This document shows positions 1 through 8,576 of a DNA stretch of 64,000 nucleotides, one piece after another. The first letter of the stretch is position 1, and each line of letters begins with the position of its first letter. The notes below the pieces were generated by a model, which saw only the letters and a program-made list of their open reading frames with translations, did no database searches and had not been told where the DNA came from. The position numbers and the translations under genes are program-made. The DNA comes from a virus. The stretch spans positions 103,516 through 167,515 of IMG/VR virus record IMGVR_UViG_3300032213_002832. The stretch is one strand, 5' to 3'.

Positions 1-294
1 GACTGGTAACCTACCATCATGCTTATCTAGTATATGTTGCCATCCAGCTTTATTAAATAAGTTAGGGCCTAAGTGCTTAGCAAAGAAAGCATCTGCTTCA
101 TCTATCTTCTCTTGCGTTACAACTTTACCACTAAGGTAACGTCCAATAATATACTGTAATCCAAAGAAGGTTGTCTTTGTAAACTTCCCACCTTTGCGAG
201 CTTCTAAGTATGAATATACTGAAGTAGTTCCAGGTGGATATTGCTTGAAATGAGTTGCCTTATAACTGTCCGTAAGTAGCATGATGTTGTCCAT
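1..294 (-). CDS. nadV: Nicotinamide phosphoribosyltransferase (NAMPT/NadV), N-terminal part only
   Basis: The gene starts at 294 and runs off the window's left edge, so only 98 codons are visible. The translation begins MDNIMLLTDSYKATHFKQYP and continues with a segment reading TTFFGLQYIIGRYLSG. The LLTDSYKxTHxxQYP opening and FFGLQYI are hallmarks of NAMPT, which makes NMN from nicotinamide and PRPP. An AAGGAG site precedes the ATG by about 7 nt. The next gene upstream (329-1360) encodes NMN adenylyltransferase, so the two form a complete two-step NAD+ salvage pathway. Identification is firm; length and catalytic residues cannot be checked because the rest lies outside. Confidence 0.9.
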   Translation of the reverse strand, partial: MDNIMLLTDSYKATHFKQYPPGTTSVYSYLEARKGGKFTKTTFFGLQYIIGRYLSGKVVTQEKIDEADAFFAKHLGPNLFNKAGWQHILDKHDGRLPV

Positions 295-328
295 AATATT
301 CTCCTTGTTGAAGTCCGCAACCCGCAGA

Positions 329-1360
329 CTATAATTTGTTTGTGAAATAATTGATTATATGTAAGTGATCCTCATAGAATTCTGACTCTTTAATAAATAA
401 GTCTGCTATTGGAATCCATATCGCTCTTTCAGCATCGTCATCACCTTTAACTTGTGGAAGTTGTCCACCGTCAGGTAGTTTTACGCAAAAAGCATTAGTA
501 ATAGTACGACCACGTAGCGATCTACTCGGATTATCAAATACACGCTGGTCAACTATGTATTTCATTAATGTATCTTTTGGTACTAAGATACGAGTCTCTT
601 CTTTGAGCTCACGAAATGCTGAGTCAATAATAGTTTCATTTTGGTTTACGAAGCCACCTGGAAGTGCTAGAAGCCCTTTACCAGGATTAAACTTCCTACG
701 AATAACTAGAACATGGGCGTTTTTAACTACTAGAACATCAGTAGTGACAAAGGTTACTGGATATGGTGCCATTGCCCACATGTCTTTATAATCTTTAATA
801 AACTTCCACTCTTCAACTAAGTTAGTATATGTTGTAGTCTTTTCCCAATTTGTTAAATAATCTGTTACTTCTTTAGCTAAATTATTGGTAAACTGAGGGT
901 TGTTTTGAAAGTATAAGTTACGAATCTCAGTGGCATGTGTTACATTTCTAGCGATAGAGAGTTCTCGTTTCCAACTCTCTGGAAGAGCATCTAGATACCA
1001 AGAGCTCTCATCTTTATTAGAACCTAATACGCATATGCTTGAAGTTTCCACATTATATATTTGATTCATTACTGAGTTATGTAAGTCAGTAAACCAAGCT
1101 GTATCATTATAGTAATAATCACGAACTTGTACAAAAATAAGTCGAGTATTTTCTAATTTAGAGAAACAAACTCTAACCATCTCTTCACGTTCTTGAGCAT
1201 TCCAGGGGTTTTTAATGTTTGGGGCAGCACGATGTGAGCCAAGAGCAATAATTACATTATTGGCTAATTCTAATCCGCGCTTGATTTGATTGATGTGTTC
1301 TTTGTGGGGTGGTTGGAGTCGGCCAATGAAAACCGCATAGTCATACTTATACTTATTCAT
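329..1360 (-). CDS. Bifunctional NMN adenylyltransferase / Nudix hydrolase
   Basis: A 343-residue protein. Residues 10-170 resemble the NadM-type nucleotidyltransferase fold, with FIGRLQPPHKEH (11-22) as the HxxH-like ATP-binding motif. Residues 200-340 form a Nudix domain with the box GGFVNQNETIIDSAFRELKEET at about 235-256. The last conserved glycine of the Nudix box (EExG) is arginine here (EETRI), a small deviation. The family joins NMN and ATP to give NAD+; the Nudix half typically acts on ADP-ribose-type substrates. It lies directly upstream of nadV on the same strand, 34 nt apart. A promoter-like element lies at 1406-1432. Confidence 0.88.
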   Translation of the reverse strand: MNKYKYDYAVFIGRLQPPHKEHINQIKRGLELANNVIIALGSHRAAPNIKNPWNAQEREEMVRVCFSKLENTRLIFVQVRDYYYNDTAWFTDLHNSVMNQIYNVETSSICVLGSNKDESSWYLDALPESWKRELSIARNVTHATEIRNLYFQNNPQFTNNLAKEVTDYLTNWEKTTTYTNLVEEWKFIKDYKDMWAMAPYPVTFVTTDVLVVKNAHVLVIRRKFNPGKGLLALPGGFVNQNETIIDSAFRELKEETRILVPKDTLMKYIVDQRVFDNPSRSLRGRTITNAFCVKLPDGGQLPQVKGDDDAERAIWIPIADLFIKESEFYEDHLHIINYFTNKL

Positions 1361-1405
1361 ACGATAACCTCGTTAATGTTCTGTCAGCTCTCTGCTAACA
1401 ATGTT

Positions 1406-1432
1406 ATTATACCACAATATATCGAAACGGTT
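1406..1432 (-). promoter_or_regulatory. Promoter-like element upstream of the NAD salvage genes
   Basis: Reading the - strand, AACCGTTTCGA (1422-1432) is followed by TATAAT (1406-1411), with 21 nt from the first A to TATAAT. This matches the AACCGNNNCGA element found many times before - strand genes in the window. It overlaps the stop codon of the upstream PDZ gene. Confidence 0.55.
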
Positions 1433-1974
1433 TATTGATCAGTACAGATTTTTTCTCTTACAATCGTAATCTCTGTATTTTGATCATGTCGTCTCACTAT
1501 CATTGTAATACTAGTACCTGGTTCACCCCTGATTTCTCCGTAAGGTGTTATAATATCACCAACTTTAAGTCCAGCTTCATCAGCTGGATAATCATCTACC
1601 ACATTAGAGATTTGTTCTTGAGTAGGACTTAAGCGTTTGGAATTAATACCGATACCTCCATACCATTTCTCACACTCATATCCCGATTTTTCACTATCTA
1701 CAAGAACCTGCTTAAGAGTATCACCCTCTTTATCTATGACTTTTTTAGGCTTGCTTTCAGTGGGTGTAGGCTTATTCTCTACCATGTTAGGTGGTTTCGG
1801 CATAATGTTCTTATTGTCACCCTTATTATCTTCTTTATCTTTACCGGTCTTATTATCAATAATAGTCATAGTGATAGCTTCTCTTTTCTCTACTTTATCG
1901 TGACCTTTCATTAGGATCGACATTGTTGAGAAGAAAAGCGAATGTACAAATATACTAAGTACTATATAGTTCAT
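1432..1974 (-). CDS. Membrane-anchored PDZ-domain protein
   Basis: 180 residues. A hydrophobic N-terminus (NYIVLSIFVHSLFFSTMSIL) is a probable signal anchor. A Lys/Asn/Pro-rich linker spans about 40-80, followed by a domain reading GIGINSKRLSP, VVDDYPADEAGLKVGDIITPYG and GTSITMIVRR, the typical pattern of a peptide-binding PDZ domain as found in periplasmic proteases. No protease domain is attached, so it is more likely an adaptor or inhibitor acting outside the inner membrane. A GAGG site sits before the ATG. Function is inferred from the fold only. Confidence 0.7.
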   Translation of the reverse strand: MNYIVLSIFVHSLFFSTMSILMKGHDKVEKREAITMTIIDNKTGKDKEDNKGDNKNIMPKPPNMVENKPTPTESKPKKVIDKEGDTLKQVLVDSEKSGYECEKWYGGIGINSKRLSPTQEQISNVVDDYPADEAGLKVGDIITPYGEIRGEPGTSITMIVRRHDQNTEITIVREKICTDQ

Positions 1975-1995
1975 TAAATATACCTCATAATAAAT

Positions 1996-2020
1996 TGTGG
2001 GGAGTCATTGACTCCCCACA
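1996..2020 (-). terminator. Stem-loop after the 2044-2307 gene
   Basis: A perfect 11-bp stem (TGTGGGGAGTC / GACTCCCCACA) with a 3-nt loop lies between two - strand genes. The following - strand sequence, AATTTATTATG, is not a clean U-tract, so this may be a weak terminator or an mRNA end-protecting hairpin. Confidence 0.55.
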
Positions 2021-2043
2021 CAAACTAAACTTTTATCTAATAA

Positions 2044-2307
2044 TTAGATAGATCCATTAACCTTACGGTTCTTAAGGGCTTTAAGAAGACGTGCTTTAGG
2101 CGTCTTTCCATAAGCAGCAAACTTTCCGTTACCTTGGAAAACTTGTTCTGTTTGTCCATTTAGCCATGTGTCTAGTGCTAATGACTTTTCTGAAAACACA
2201 CCTTTGCGAGGAGATACTGTATAGTATGGTCCTGCTTCTGTAACTTTTCTAGAGTTAACACTTTGTAATGCTGCTACAAAAAAACTGATTGTATAACCTT
2301 TTGACAT
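2044..2307 (-). CDS. Small basic protein of unknown function
   Basis: 87 residues, rich in Lys and Arg toward the C-terminus (KTPKARLLKALKNRKVNGSI). No domain recognised. It is set off by a hairpin downstream and a 74-nt gap upstream that carries TATAAATA on the - strand (2346-2353), a likely promoter. An AAAGGAA site precedes the start. Confidence 0.6.
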   Translation of the reverse strand: MSKGYTISFFVAALQSVNSRKVTEAGPYYTVSPRKGVFSEKSLALDTWLNGQTEQVFQGNGKFAAYGKTPKARLLKALKNRKVNGSI

Positions 2308-2381
2308 CTAATTTCCTTTATCAATGATGTTGATCGTTCGTATGTTATTTATACCTATTATTTATCGGAACAATGTGAACC

Positions 2382-4673
2382 TTATATTTTATTTTCCAAT
2401 ATGCCTTTAACAATATTCTCCACACTATCATTCTTATATGTAGTGATGTTGTCAAACTTTTCTTCCATATTTGGTAATACTAATTTCGTCTCAAATTCAC
2501 CAATCACTCTAATTGCCGTTTCAGCATCTTTTATAGAGGGATGATTCTCTCTTGCTATGGCTCTTTCAGTACATATATCAGCCGGAACATCTAGAATTAC
2601 AGCGGATACATCAGTGAGTTTAAAGTTCTTAGCTAAATCAAGCCAACTCTTTCTTTGTAGTACATCGAAGTTACAACGATCTATAACAACATTCTTATTC
2701 TGCTTTATAGCTTCTACTGTAGCCTTCTTACAAGCATTACGTGATCCCAAATCATCTTGGTTCACACGCACATATCCATGTTTCTCAAGCTCTGTTGCCA
2801 CGGTAGATTTACCAGAACCAGGTAGGCCAACAAGTATGATCATCTTAGATTTACTTGTATTATTACTTTTATTGTTATTATTATAATAATACATTATGTC
2901 ATCACCAAACTTACCCCACTCTTTTGGTCCCATATCAAGTTCTGCTTGTAATAACTCTTTAGTCACAAGCTGATCTTCAGAGAGAATCTTCTTTACAGCC
3001 TCATCTACTCTGCCCTGCATAGTAGCATCAAAATTCTGCCAATGAACTTCCTCTATATCTGAAGGTTTTATCTTATAAAGAGTCCTATTAATAACGTCAC
3101 AATTCTCATCTAATAAATACATTACTTTGCCTTCTACAGCAAAATGTTCATATTCATACTTATGAGGTAAATTCTTAAACTTACGGTATATTAAGTTACT
3201 ATTTAAATCTTCAAGTTGATGTTGCTTACATTTAGCTACCACATCAATAGGTGCTGAAAAGCAATTAATGTCATCCTCTGCGAATATAACAGGTCGTATA
3301 GCACCATTATCGGTAATAACAAATAGTGGTTTTAAATCTATATCAAAATTATATTCAACTAAATGTGGCTCTTTTTTACCACACAATTCAGCAGATACAG
3401 CACTTACATGGTGGTATTCTAATAACTGTGTTATCTTTTGTACTGTCTCTTCATTATTTAACAATACTTCTCTAGTTAAAGATAAGAAATTACCCATAGG
3501 AGAGTCGCCTAAGAATGGTCTACCTTTAGATTTAGCTGTAACAAACACTGTATTCTCAGCATCAGTATACTTATAGAATAATACATTCATACCATTCCAC
3601 TTTTCAGCGAAGTATACATATTTATAATCTTTTATATCCATGTACTCTTTAGATCCATATGTTTTATATGGATATGCCAGTTTAGGAGTACCATGTACAA
3701 GCTGTTGCTTAACAACTATACCATTCACATGAGTAATTAGCAATGAACCCTGCATTAACCCTTTTTCACGACATATAATTCCACTCACATGATTGCTTTT
3801 ATTAAACGGATCTTCCATGGTAAATTTATCAGTGAATTTAATATTACATCCAAACAGTTTAGCAGCTATTGCTCGGTACTTATCTAGTTCACTAGTAGGT
3901 ACCGCACTTTGCTCTAAGCACTTAATTTCTTTAAAAGGTTGCCCATGCTTAGCTCTTAATACATCTACTGTACCAGTAGAGAAGAAGCAACCATTAATAA
4001 CTTTATCATCAGTTAAACCAGCGCTTGTGTCATACCACTTCCATAAAATACCGTCAACTGCTCCAGGTTCTTGGCCAGCAGTACAGTGAACATGGCCAGA
4101 CATGTAGGCCTTGATTCCAGCCGCACCTATAAGTTCTGCTGTAGATACACTCTGTGGATAATGTCCTATCAATACTGGAATAGGGTTTTTAAGTGATTTA
4201 GACTGATGAACCACATCTTTAGCGAAGTCCACTATATTCTTATTAACTTTTTCCATATCTTCTGTTTTTAAAGAGTGATCTGAATAGCAGCCAATAACAT
4301 ATGGGCCTAATTGCATTATTTCATTTTCACCAATTATATGTAACCTAGGTACATTTAAGCTAAGTTTTAGCTCTCCAACTCTCCATGATGCGTCGTGATT
4401 TCCACGACATACAACTATATGACCTAATATATTAGCTCTAAGCCAGTTTAATGAATTAAATACTGAACGCCCGTACATATCATGAGTAATGTCACCAGTA
4501 ATAAAAGTGATATCGTTTTCACTTATATTTTCTTTAGCAAAGTCTGCTATAGCTTCTAAGTAATTAACAAAAGTCCATGAACCAATAGCCCACCTACGCT
4601 CATGCATCTTTTTAATAGGCTGCATGTTCTCATCCATGGAGAGGTGGGTATCTGAAATATGCCAAATTTTCAT
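2382..4673 (-). CDS. Trifunctional RNA end-repair enzyme: metallophosphoesterase, RNA ligase, polynucleotide kinase
   Basis: 763 residues in three parts. Residues 1-250 are a calcineurin-like phosphoesterase: SDTH (7-10), GD (60-61), GNHD (91-94), GHYP and GHVH (193-196). Residues about 340-545 are an RNA ligase/nucleotidyltransferase: the motif I lysine in EKWNGMN (K358), AELCGKKEPHLVEY as the motif IIIa/IV region, and YKIKPSD as motif V. Residues 610-763 are a P-loop kinase (GLPGSGKST, 616-624) with a VIDRCNFD motif, like T4 polynucleotide kinase. The enzyme could heal and seal broken RNA such as tRNA cut by host nucleases. Bacterial Pnkp carries the same three activities in the order kinase-phosphatase-ligase, so the order here is rearranged. 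Another RNA ligase and a DNA ligase lie just upstream. Confidence 0.85.
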   Translation of the reverse strand: MKIWHISDTHLSMDENMQPIKKMHERRWAIGSWTFVNYLEAIADFAKENISENDITFITGDITHDMYGRSVFNSLNWLRANILGHIVVCRGNHDASWRVGELKLSLNVPRLHIIGENEIMQLGPYVIGCYSDHSLKTEDMEKVNKNIVDFAKDVVHQSKSLKNPIPVLIGHYPQSVSTAELIGAAGIKAYMSGHVHCTAGQEPGAVDGILWKWYDTSAGLTDDKVINGCFFSTGTVDVLRAKHGQPFKEIKCLEQSAVPTSELDKYRAIAAKLFGCNIKFTDKFTMEDPFNKSNHVSGIICREKGLMQGSLLITHVNGIVVKQQLVHGTPKLAYPYKTYGSKEYMDIKDYKYVYFAEKWNGMNVLFYKYTDAENTVFVTAKSKGRPFLGDSPMGNFLSLTREVLLNNEETVQKITQLLEYHHVSAVSAELCGKKEPHLVEYNFDIDLKPLFVITDNGAIRPVIFAEDDINCFSAPIDVVAKCKQHQLEDLNSNLIYRKFKNLPHKYEYEHFAVEGKVMYLLDENCDVINRTLYKIKPSDIEEVHWQNFDATMQGRVDEAVKKILSEDQLVTKELLQAELDMGPKEWGKFGDDIMYYYNNNNKSNNTSKSKMIILVGLPGSGKSTVATELEKHGYVRVNQDDLGSRNACKKATVEAIKQNKNVVIDRCNFDVLQRKSWLDLAKNFKLTDVSAVILDVPADICTERAIARENHPSIKDAETAIRVIGEFETKLVLPNMEEKFDNITTYKNDSVENIVKGILENKI

Positions 4674-4684
4674 ACTAATCCTTT

Positions 4685-4981
4685 TTATACGTCACTGTAT
4701 TCAAACTCTTTACTACCACTATGAGAAATGAGAGTGAGTTTTAAATGTTCGTATGGTAATATTTTCCATTCATAATCTAATAACTGAAGTTTATCATCTT
4801 TATAAAGATCCGTAAGTACTCTATGTATAGCAGAGGAATGCATGCTAGAATGAGATTTAAGTATCACATTTATAGAGTCTTGTGTAATCAGTTTATCTTG
4901 TTTAAGATGATTTAGCATAGCAGTCTTGCAATCCATCAGCTCAAATAATCTATTTAGAAACTCTACCTTCTTATTCATCAT
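4685..4981 (-). CDS. Small protein of unknown function
   Basis: About 98 residues beginning MMNKKVEFLNRLFELMDCKT; mostly predicted helical (DSINVILKSHSSMHSSAIHRVLTDLYKDD looks helix-turn-helix-like, unproven). A longer in-frame start exists at 4999, but GGAG lies 4-7 nt before the MM pair, and the 59-residue gene upstream ends inside this start (4971), suggesting coupled translation. It lies between the RNA repair fusion and the RNA ligase. Confidence 0.6.
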   Translation of the reverse strand: MMNKKVEFLNRLFELMDCKTAMLNHLKQDKLITQDSINVILKSHSSMHSSAIHRVLTDLYKDDKLQLLDYEWKILPYEHLKLTLISHSGSKEFEYSDV

Positions 4982-5150
4982 CAATCTCCGAGTAATCAAG
5001 ATTCCAGTAATACCAGCTAGAACAAAAAGCCTTAGCCCATCTGATAGCCTCGTCTTTTGTACCCTTGTATATAGGACCTATGCGATAACCGCTTGGAGAA
5101 AATAAGCAATACCTATTTTTACTAATTGGCTTCAGCTTTATTTTTATCAT
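4971..5150 (-). CDS. 59-residue protein of unknown function
   Basis: The translation begins MIKIKLKPISKNRYCLFSPS and ends LDYSEIDDE, with an aromatic stretch WAKAFCSSWYYW near the end. It fills the gap between the RNA ligase and the 4685-4981 gene and overlaps the start of that gene. GAGTTG before the ATG is a weak ribosome site. The arrangement supports a real gene; function unknown. Confidence 0.55.
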   Translation of the reverse strand: MIKIKLKPISKNRYCLFSPSGYRIGPIYKGTKDEAIRWAKAFCSSWYYWNLDYSEIDDE

Positions 5151-5175
5151 TACAACTCTTTAATAAGCCTAAAGC

Positions 5176-6291
5176 TTAGTGAAAATCAGTGTTATCTCCA
5201 AGTAGATATTCATCACTAATTAATTTAAGCACCTTACGTCCTATGTGGCACTTTTCTTCTTTGATAGGACGGATCACTACACCTTCTATTACCTTTTGGC
5301 TTGGTACCATCACTGAGTTACCCTTAGTGAGCTCTTTAGCTTTGGCTGTATCGAAAGGTCCTTTATATAGTACTGGGACAGTTTCGAATCCGAGTTTAGA
5401 GCACAGAGATTCTACATAGCTTTGATCTGTAAAGCCATTTCCAACAATCATTGTATCGAATATTACTAGCTTACGCTCACCTTCTTTACAACCGTATGTA
5501 TACCCTTTTTGGATACCAGAGCCGTATATCTCGCCATAAAAGACATGACCTTTAAGTCCTTCAGTCTTTTTCTTTAAATCATATTGAATAACAGCTGCTT
5601 CATATACGTTTCCAATACCCATTTTCTCATAATAATCTTTGTTAAAAGATGTTTTACTTTGAAGTTGTACTCTATTAGAGCCAAACGCAAATTCATACTT
5701 AGGTAATAAGCCAAATAGTTTCTTTACTTTCTTGAAAAATGTATCAGCTACTGTTGGGACCCAGCCGAATCGGAAGTTGGTTCCATGAACCTTTTCAGTA
5801 ATGAAGACCTCTTCACCTTCTTGAAATAGATTTGGGTTATGTTTAAAGTTATCAAGTCCACCATATTCCGCAAAGTATGGGTTCTTGTTTTTCTTTGGAG
5901 CCGGGCTTCCAGTCATTGATGGAGGTGCTTCTGGTGGCTCAAACTTAGTGATACCTAATTGCTTAGTACAGTCATACCCTTCTTTTTCAGGTACTTTGAA
6001 TACGCTACACTTGGCTAACATGCCTTGAGAAATACAGCCTCTTAGCTTAATTGTCTTTACACGAGATTTGCTAAGCTTAACTTTAGAATCAGGCGAGAAT
6101 AGGACATCTTCTACTTCTTTAGAGAGTATAGAGTCAATCGGAATATAGATTGCTAAATCGCCTGCTACAAAAGCGCCTTTTTGAATTACACATTGCCATC
6201 CAGCAATATGCGCCACCTCGAGGCGATCAGCATTTGGAACAGGACTTATACTACTTATCTTTACTACTTTAACTGAAAAATCTGAAGCCAT
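5176..6291 (-). CDS. RNA ligase with N-terminal OB-like domain (DraRnl/Rnl5 type)
   Basis: 371 residues. The N-terminal 100 residues (VKISSISPVPNADRLEVAHI, GWQCVIQKGAFVAGDLAIYIPIDS) match the OB-fold module of Deinococcus-type RNA ligases. The adenylation centre is EKVHGTNF with lysine about 167; later motifs include GHVFYGEIYG (motif IIIa) and EGVVIRP (motif IV), with a C-terminal KVLKLIS (motif V). It joins RNA 3'-OH and 5'-phosphate ends, probably at nicks. Its start overlaps the stop of the DNA ligase by one base (6291), so the two are one transcription unit. Confidence 0.87.
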   Translation of the reverse strand: MASDFSVKVVKISSISPVPNADRLEVAHIAGWQCVIQKGAFVAGDLAIYIPIDSILSKEVEDVLFSPDSKVKLSKSRVKTIKLRGCISQGMLAKCSVFKVPEKEGYDCTKQLGITKFEPPEAPPSMTGSPAPKKNKNPYFAEYGGLDNFKHNPNLFQEGEEVFITEKVHGTNFRFGWVPTVADTFFKKVKKLFGLLPKYEFAFGSNRVQLQSKTSFNKDYYEKMGIGNVYEAAVIQYDLKKKTEGLKGHVFYGEIYGSGIQKGYTYGCKEGERKLVIFDTMIVGNGFTDQSYVESLCSKLGFETVPVLYKGPFDTAKAKELTKGNSVMVPSQKVIEGVVIRPIKEEKCHIGRKVLKLISDEYLLGDNTDFH

Positions 6292-7535
6292 TATTTATCA
6301 TTCCTCCATCGAAGTATAACCGGAAATCTCATTACACCATCGGCACTTAAATCTTGGTATTTAATCTCTGCTATTCTACCCACCGCTAATGATGGCGTAT
6401 TCCATATATTAGATCTATCTTCATCTGTAAATCCAGAACCTACATCACATGCTAAACCATTCTCTTGAATAAGCTTTAATCCACCCATCATCCCAGCATA
6501 TTTGCCTTCACCTTCATATAGTCCAACAACTTTACAATCCATCGATTTCATTGTTTTGAACTTCATTAGGCGATTAGACTTCTTACCAAGGTAATATGGG
6601 ATATTAGGCAATGCCATAGCACCTTCTAAACCTTGTGCTAAGTATTGTCTTTCAAGCTCTAATATCTCATCTACACTTTTAACTAAGGCTTGAGTGACCT
6701 TTACTATATTAGTGAGATTAGGATTTTGCTCAAAGAATAGGTCGAGATTCTCCAGTCTCTCTTTAGTGACCATCTTAAAGCTGCTACTATTAAATTCATT
6801 AGTTGGAATCCATCCAAACACATGGTATTTGACATCGCCCACACTCTTCTTGCTTTTGCTTGACATTGCTGTTTGCTGCATGGCATTGAAGTCATCTGAC
6901 ATGATCTCGCCATCTAAGATGAAATAGGTATCTTCGCAAAGACTCTCTAGTGTTTCTTTAATAGATGGGAAGTTCTCAAACTCCGTACCATTGCGTGAAA
7001 ACAGTTGTACTTGGCCATAAGAACATATAGCAAGACACCTGTATCCATCAAGCTTAGGGCTAACATAAACACCTTCTTTGACCAACGCCGGAAGGTTCTT
7101 TGCTTCCTTACCATCCTTAGCTAACATCACATCAAAGTCAGGGATATTGAATCCAGCTTTATTAGCTTCAGTGAGTCCAAAGCCGGCACGCAAGTTCTTA
7201 CGCAATACACGCGCATACCATTTAGCCTCTAATGGATTAAGCAATTCAAATACCTTATCTACTTCACCTTTAGCCTCATTTCCAGTGATACTTCGTGTCT
7301 CTAATCTATTTAGTAATTTCATAAATATTGTATGAGTTGTCTTAGTAGCTTTAGTATCATCTGGAAAACCAGCTACATCATTGAACTTCTTAACATAATA
7401 CTTACGTTTGAAGTTGAGAGCAGCATCAATTAATTCTGCCAACTCAGTATTGTTCTGGTTGGCAGTTAAAATCTTCTGTTTCTCGGATGTCGATGAGGTT
7501 TTCTCGAGCAAATCTAATACGTCGAGCGCATTCAT
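6291..7535 (-). CDS. ATP-dependent DNA ligase
   Basis: 414 residues, near the usual size of small phage ligases. Motif I is SPKLDGYR (K161); other motifs are LFSRNGTEFENFP, FILDGEIM, GLEGAMALP and the motif V lysines in RLMKFK. A C-terminal OB domain follows (CKVVGLYEGEGKYAGMMGGL, AEIKYQDLSADGVMRFPVILRWR). It resembles the T7-like group. It seals nicks in phage DNA during replication and repair. Confidence 0.92.
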   Translation of the reverse strand: MNALDVLDLLEKTSSTSEKQKILTANQNNTELAELIDAALNFKRKYYVKKFNDVAGFPDDTKATKTTHTIFMKLLNRLETRSITGNEAKGEVDKVFELLNPLEAKWYARVLRKNLRAGFGLTEANKAGFNIPDFDVMLAKDGKEAKNLPALVKEGVYVSPKLDGYRCLAICSYGQVQLFSRNGTEFENFPSIKETLESLCEDTYFILDGEIMSDDFNAMQQTAMSSKSKKSVGDVKYHVFGWIPTNEFNSSSFKMVTKERLENLDLFFEQNPNLTNIVKVTQALVKSVDEILELERQYLAQGLEGAMALPNIPYYLGKKSNRLMKFKTMKSMDCKVVGLYEGEGKYAGMMGGLKLIQENGLACDVGSGFTDEDRSNIWNTPSLAVGRIAEIKYQDLSADGVMRFPVILRWRNDK

Positions 7536-7544
7536 ATTATCTCC

Positions 7545-8327
7545 TTAATGTTTTGATAAAAAAGCTTCTAAAGCACTTAGAGGTACTAGCATAGCAAAAG
7601 CTCTAAGCTGACCCTCTACTAACGACATTACACCAACTACTTCACCATCTTCATTAAGAGCAGGCGATCCACTCTGTCCCTTATCAGCTAACGCGTCTGT
7701 GAACATAAAAGGTGCCGTGAGAACACATATTTGTTCATTTTTTATTGTTCCATCTTTTAATTTTATCGAAACGGTTTCAATTTTATACTTTTTAGCTACG
7801 CAGAATTTTAGATCTTCTAGTGGATATTGGTTGGATATAAGAAAACGCCCACGATAATGTCCACTTGAAGAAGACAATAGTGGGACAATAGGATATCCTA
7901 CTATGGTGACTTTTGAGTCAATATAAACATCTTCAGCTAACTTAATAGATTTAAAATGAAAATCTTTTGGTACCTCAACAAGACATAAATCGTGTTCACT
8001 ATCAAGTTTGAGTGGTTTTACTTTAAATCGTGAATATTTTCGTAAAATATTATTCTCTCTATGAGAGACAATAAAGAGTGGTAGTAGGTTGTTTATTTCG
8101 CACACATGAGCATTAGTAATAATGACCTGTTTACCACTTTTTGTATTAGCGAGAAAGCCAGTACCACTGGATCCAGTGGTAACATCTTCTAAAGATACGA
8201 TTGATTCAGCATTTTGGTGTAAAACATTCTCTGATTCATGAATAGTTTTCTCGTGATCAATAATAGAAAAACTAGAAACCATGCCGAGTATTACCAGTAA
8301 ACCTATTATCATTCGATTGTCCTTCAT
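7545..8327 (-). CDS. Exported trypsin-like serine protease
   Basis: 260 residues. An N-terminal hydrophobic segment (MIIGLLVILGMVSSFSII) is a signal peptide or anchor. The chymotrypsin-fold triad is readable: His74 in TNAHVCE, Asp113 in SEHDLCLVE, Ser219 in KGQSGSPAL. GTGFLA before the His is the typical oxyanion-side strand. It should act outside the inner membrane. It is preceded by a tiny gene 2 nt upstream and followed by the DNA ligase. A phage-encoded periplasmic trypsin is uncommon; host envelope remodelling or resistance to competing phage are possible roles (inference). Confidence 0.85.
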   Translation of the reverse strand: MKDNRMIIGLLVILGMVSSFSIIDHEKTIHESENVLHQNAESIVSLEDVTTGSSGTGFLANTKSGKQVIITNAHVCEINNLLPLFIVSHRENNILRKYSRFKVKPLKLDSEHDLCLVEVPKDFHFKSIKLAEDVYIDSKVTIVGYPIVPLLSSSSGHYRGRFLISNQYPLEDLKFCVAKKYKIETVSIKLKDGTIKNEQICVLTAPFMFTDALADKGQSGSPALNEDGEVVGVMSLVEGQLRAFAMLVPLSALEAFLSKH

Positions 8328-8329
8328 GT

Positions 8330-8515
8330 CTATTTTCTTATAATGAGAGTTTGATTATCTCTTAATTCAACTTTGAATCCGTTATTTTTCAACAACTCAA
8401 CTATTTCATAAACTGAAACATTATCAAATTTGACATAACCGTTATCAATCATTATACCTTCTTTAACAAAACCTTTATTTTTATTACGTATCCTCTCGTC
8501 TTCACTCATCCCCAT
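8330..8515 (-). CDS. 61-residue protein of unknown function
   Basis: Short charged protein whose C-terminal half (VSVYEIVELLKNNGFKVELRDNQTLIIRK) suggests one helix followed by a beta hairpin. AAGGAGAG precedes the start. It is the first gene of a - strand unit that runs through the protease, ligases and RNA repair enzyme, driven from the divergent promoter at 8542-8576. Confidence 0.6.
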   Translation of the reverse strand: MGMSEDERIRNKNKGFVKEGIMIDNGYVKFDNVSVYEIVELLKNNGFKVELRDNQTLIIRK

Positions 8516-8541
8516 ATTAATGACTCTCCTTTATGTAGTAG

Positions 8542-8576
8542 GCTATTATAGACAGTATAATAAGTAGTATAATAGC
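8542..8576. promoter_or_regulatory. Divergent promoter region with inverted -10 boxes
   Basis: GCTATTATA (8542-8550) and TATAATAGC (8568-8576) are 9-nt inverted arms, giving a TATAAT box on each strand; a further TATAAT lies at 8556-8561 on the + strand. The region sits between the divergent 8330-8515 and 8601-9005 genes. The symmetry could couple or regulate both directions. Confidence 0.6.

Noticed and set aside
2346-2353. T4-type late promoter (TATAAATA on the - strand)
   Set aside because: Only one clear copy was noticed and not before virion genes, whose boxes are TATAAT-like instead.
3268-3576. Long + strand open frames inside the RNA repair fusion (also 2557-2886 and 3793-4089)
   Set aside because: They are antisense to a well-defined enzyme, have no ribosome sites and no recognisable motifs.
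7763-7775. AACCGTTTCGA inside the trypsin-like gene
   Set aside because: It matches the element but lies in mid-gene with no TATA-like box or gene start after it; probably chance.
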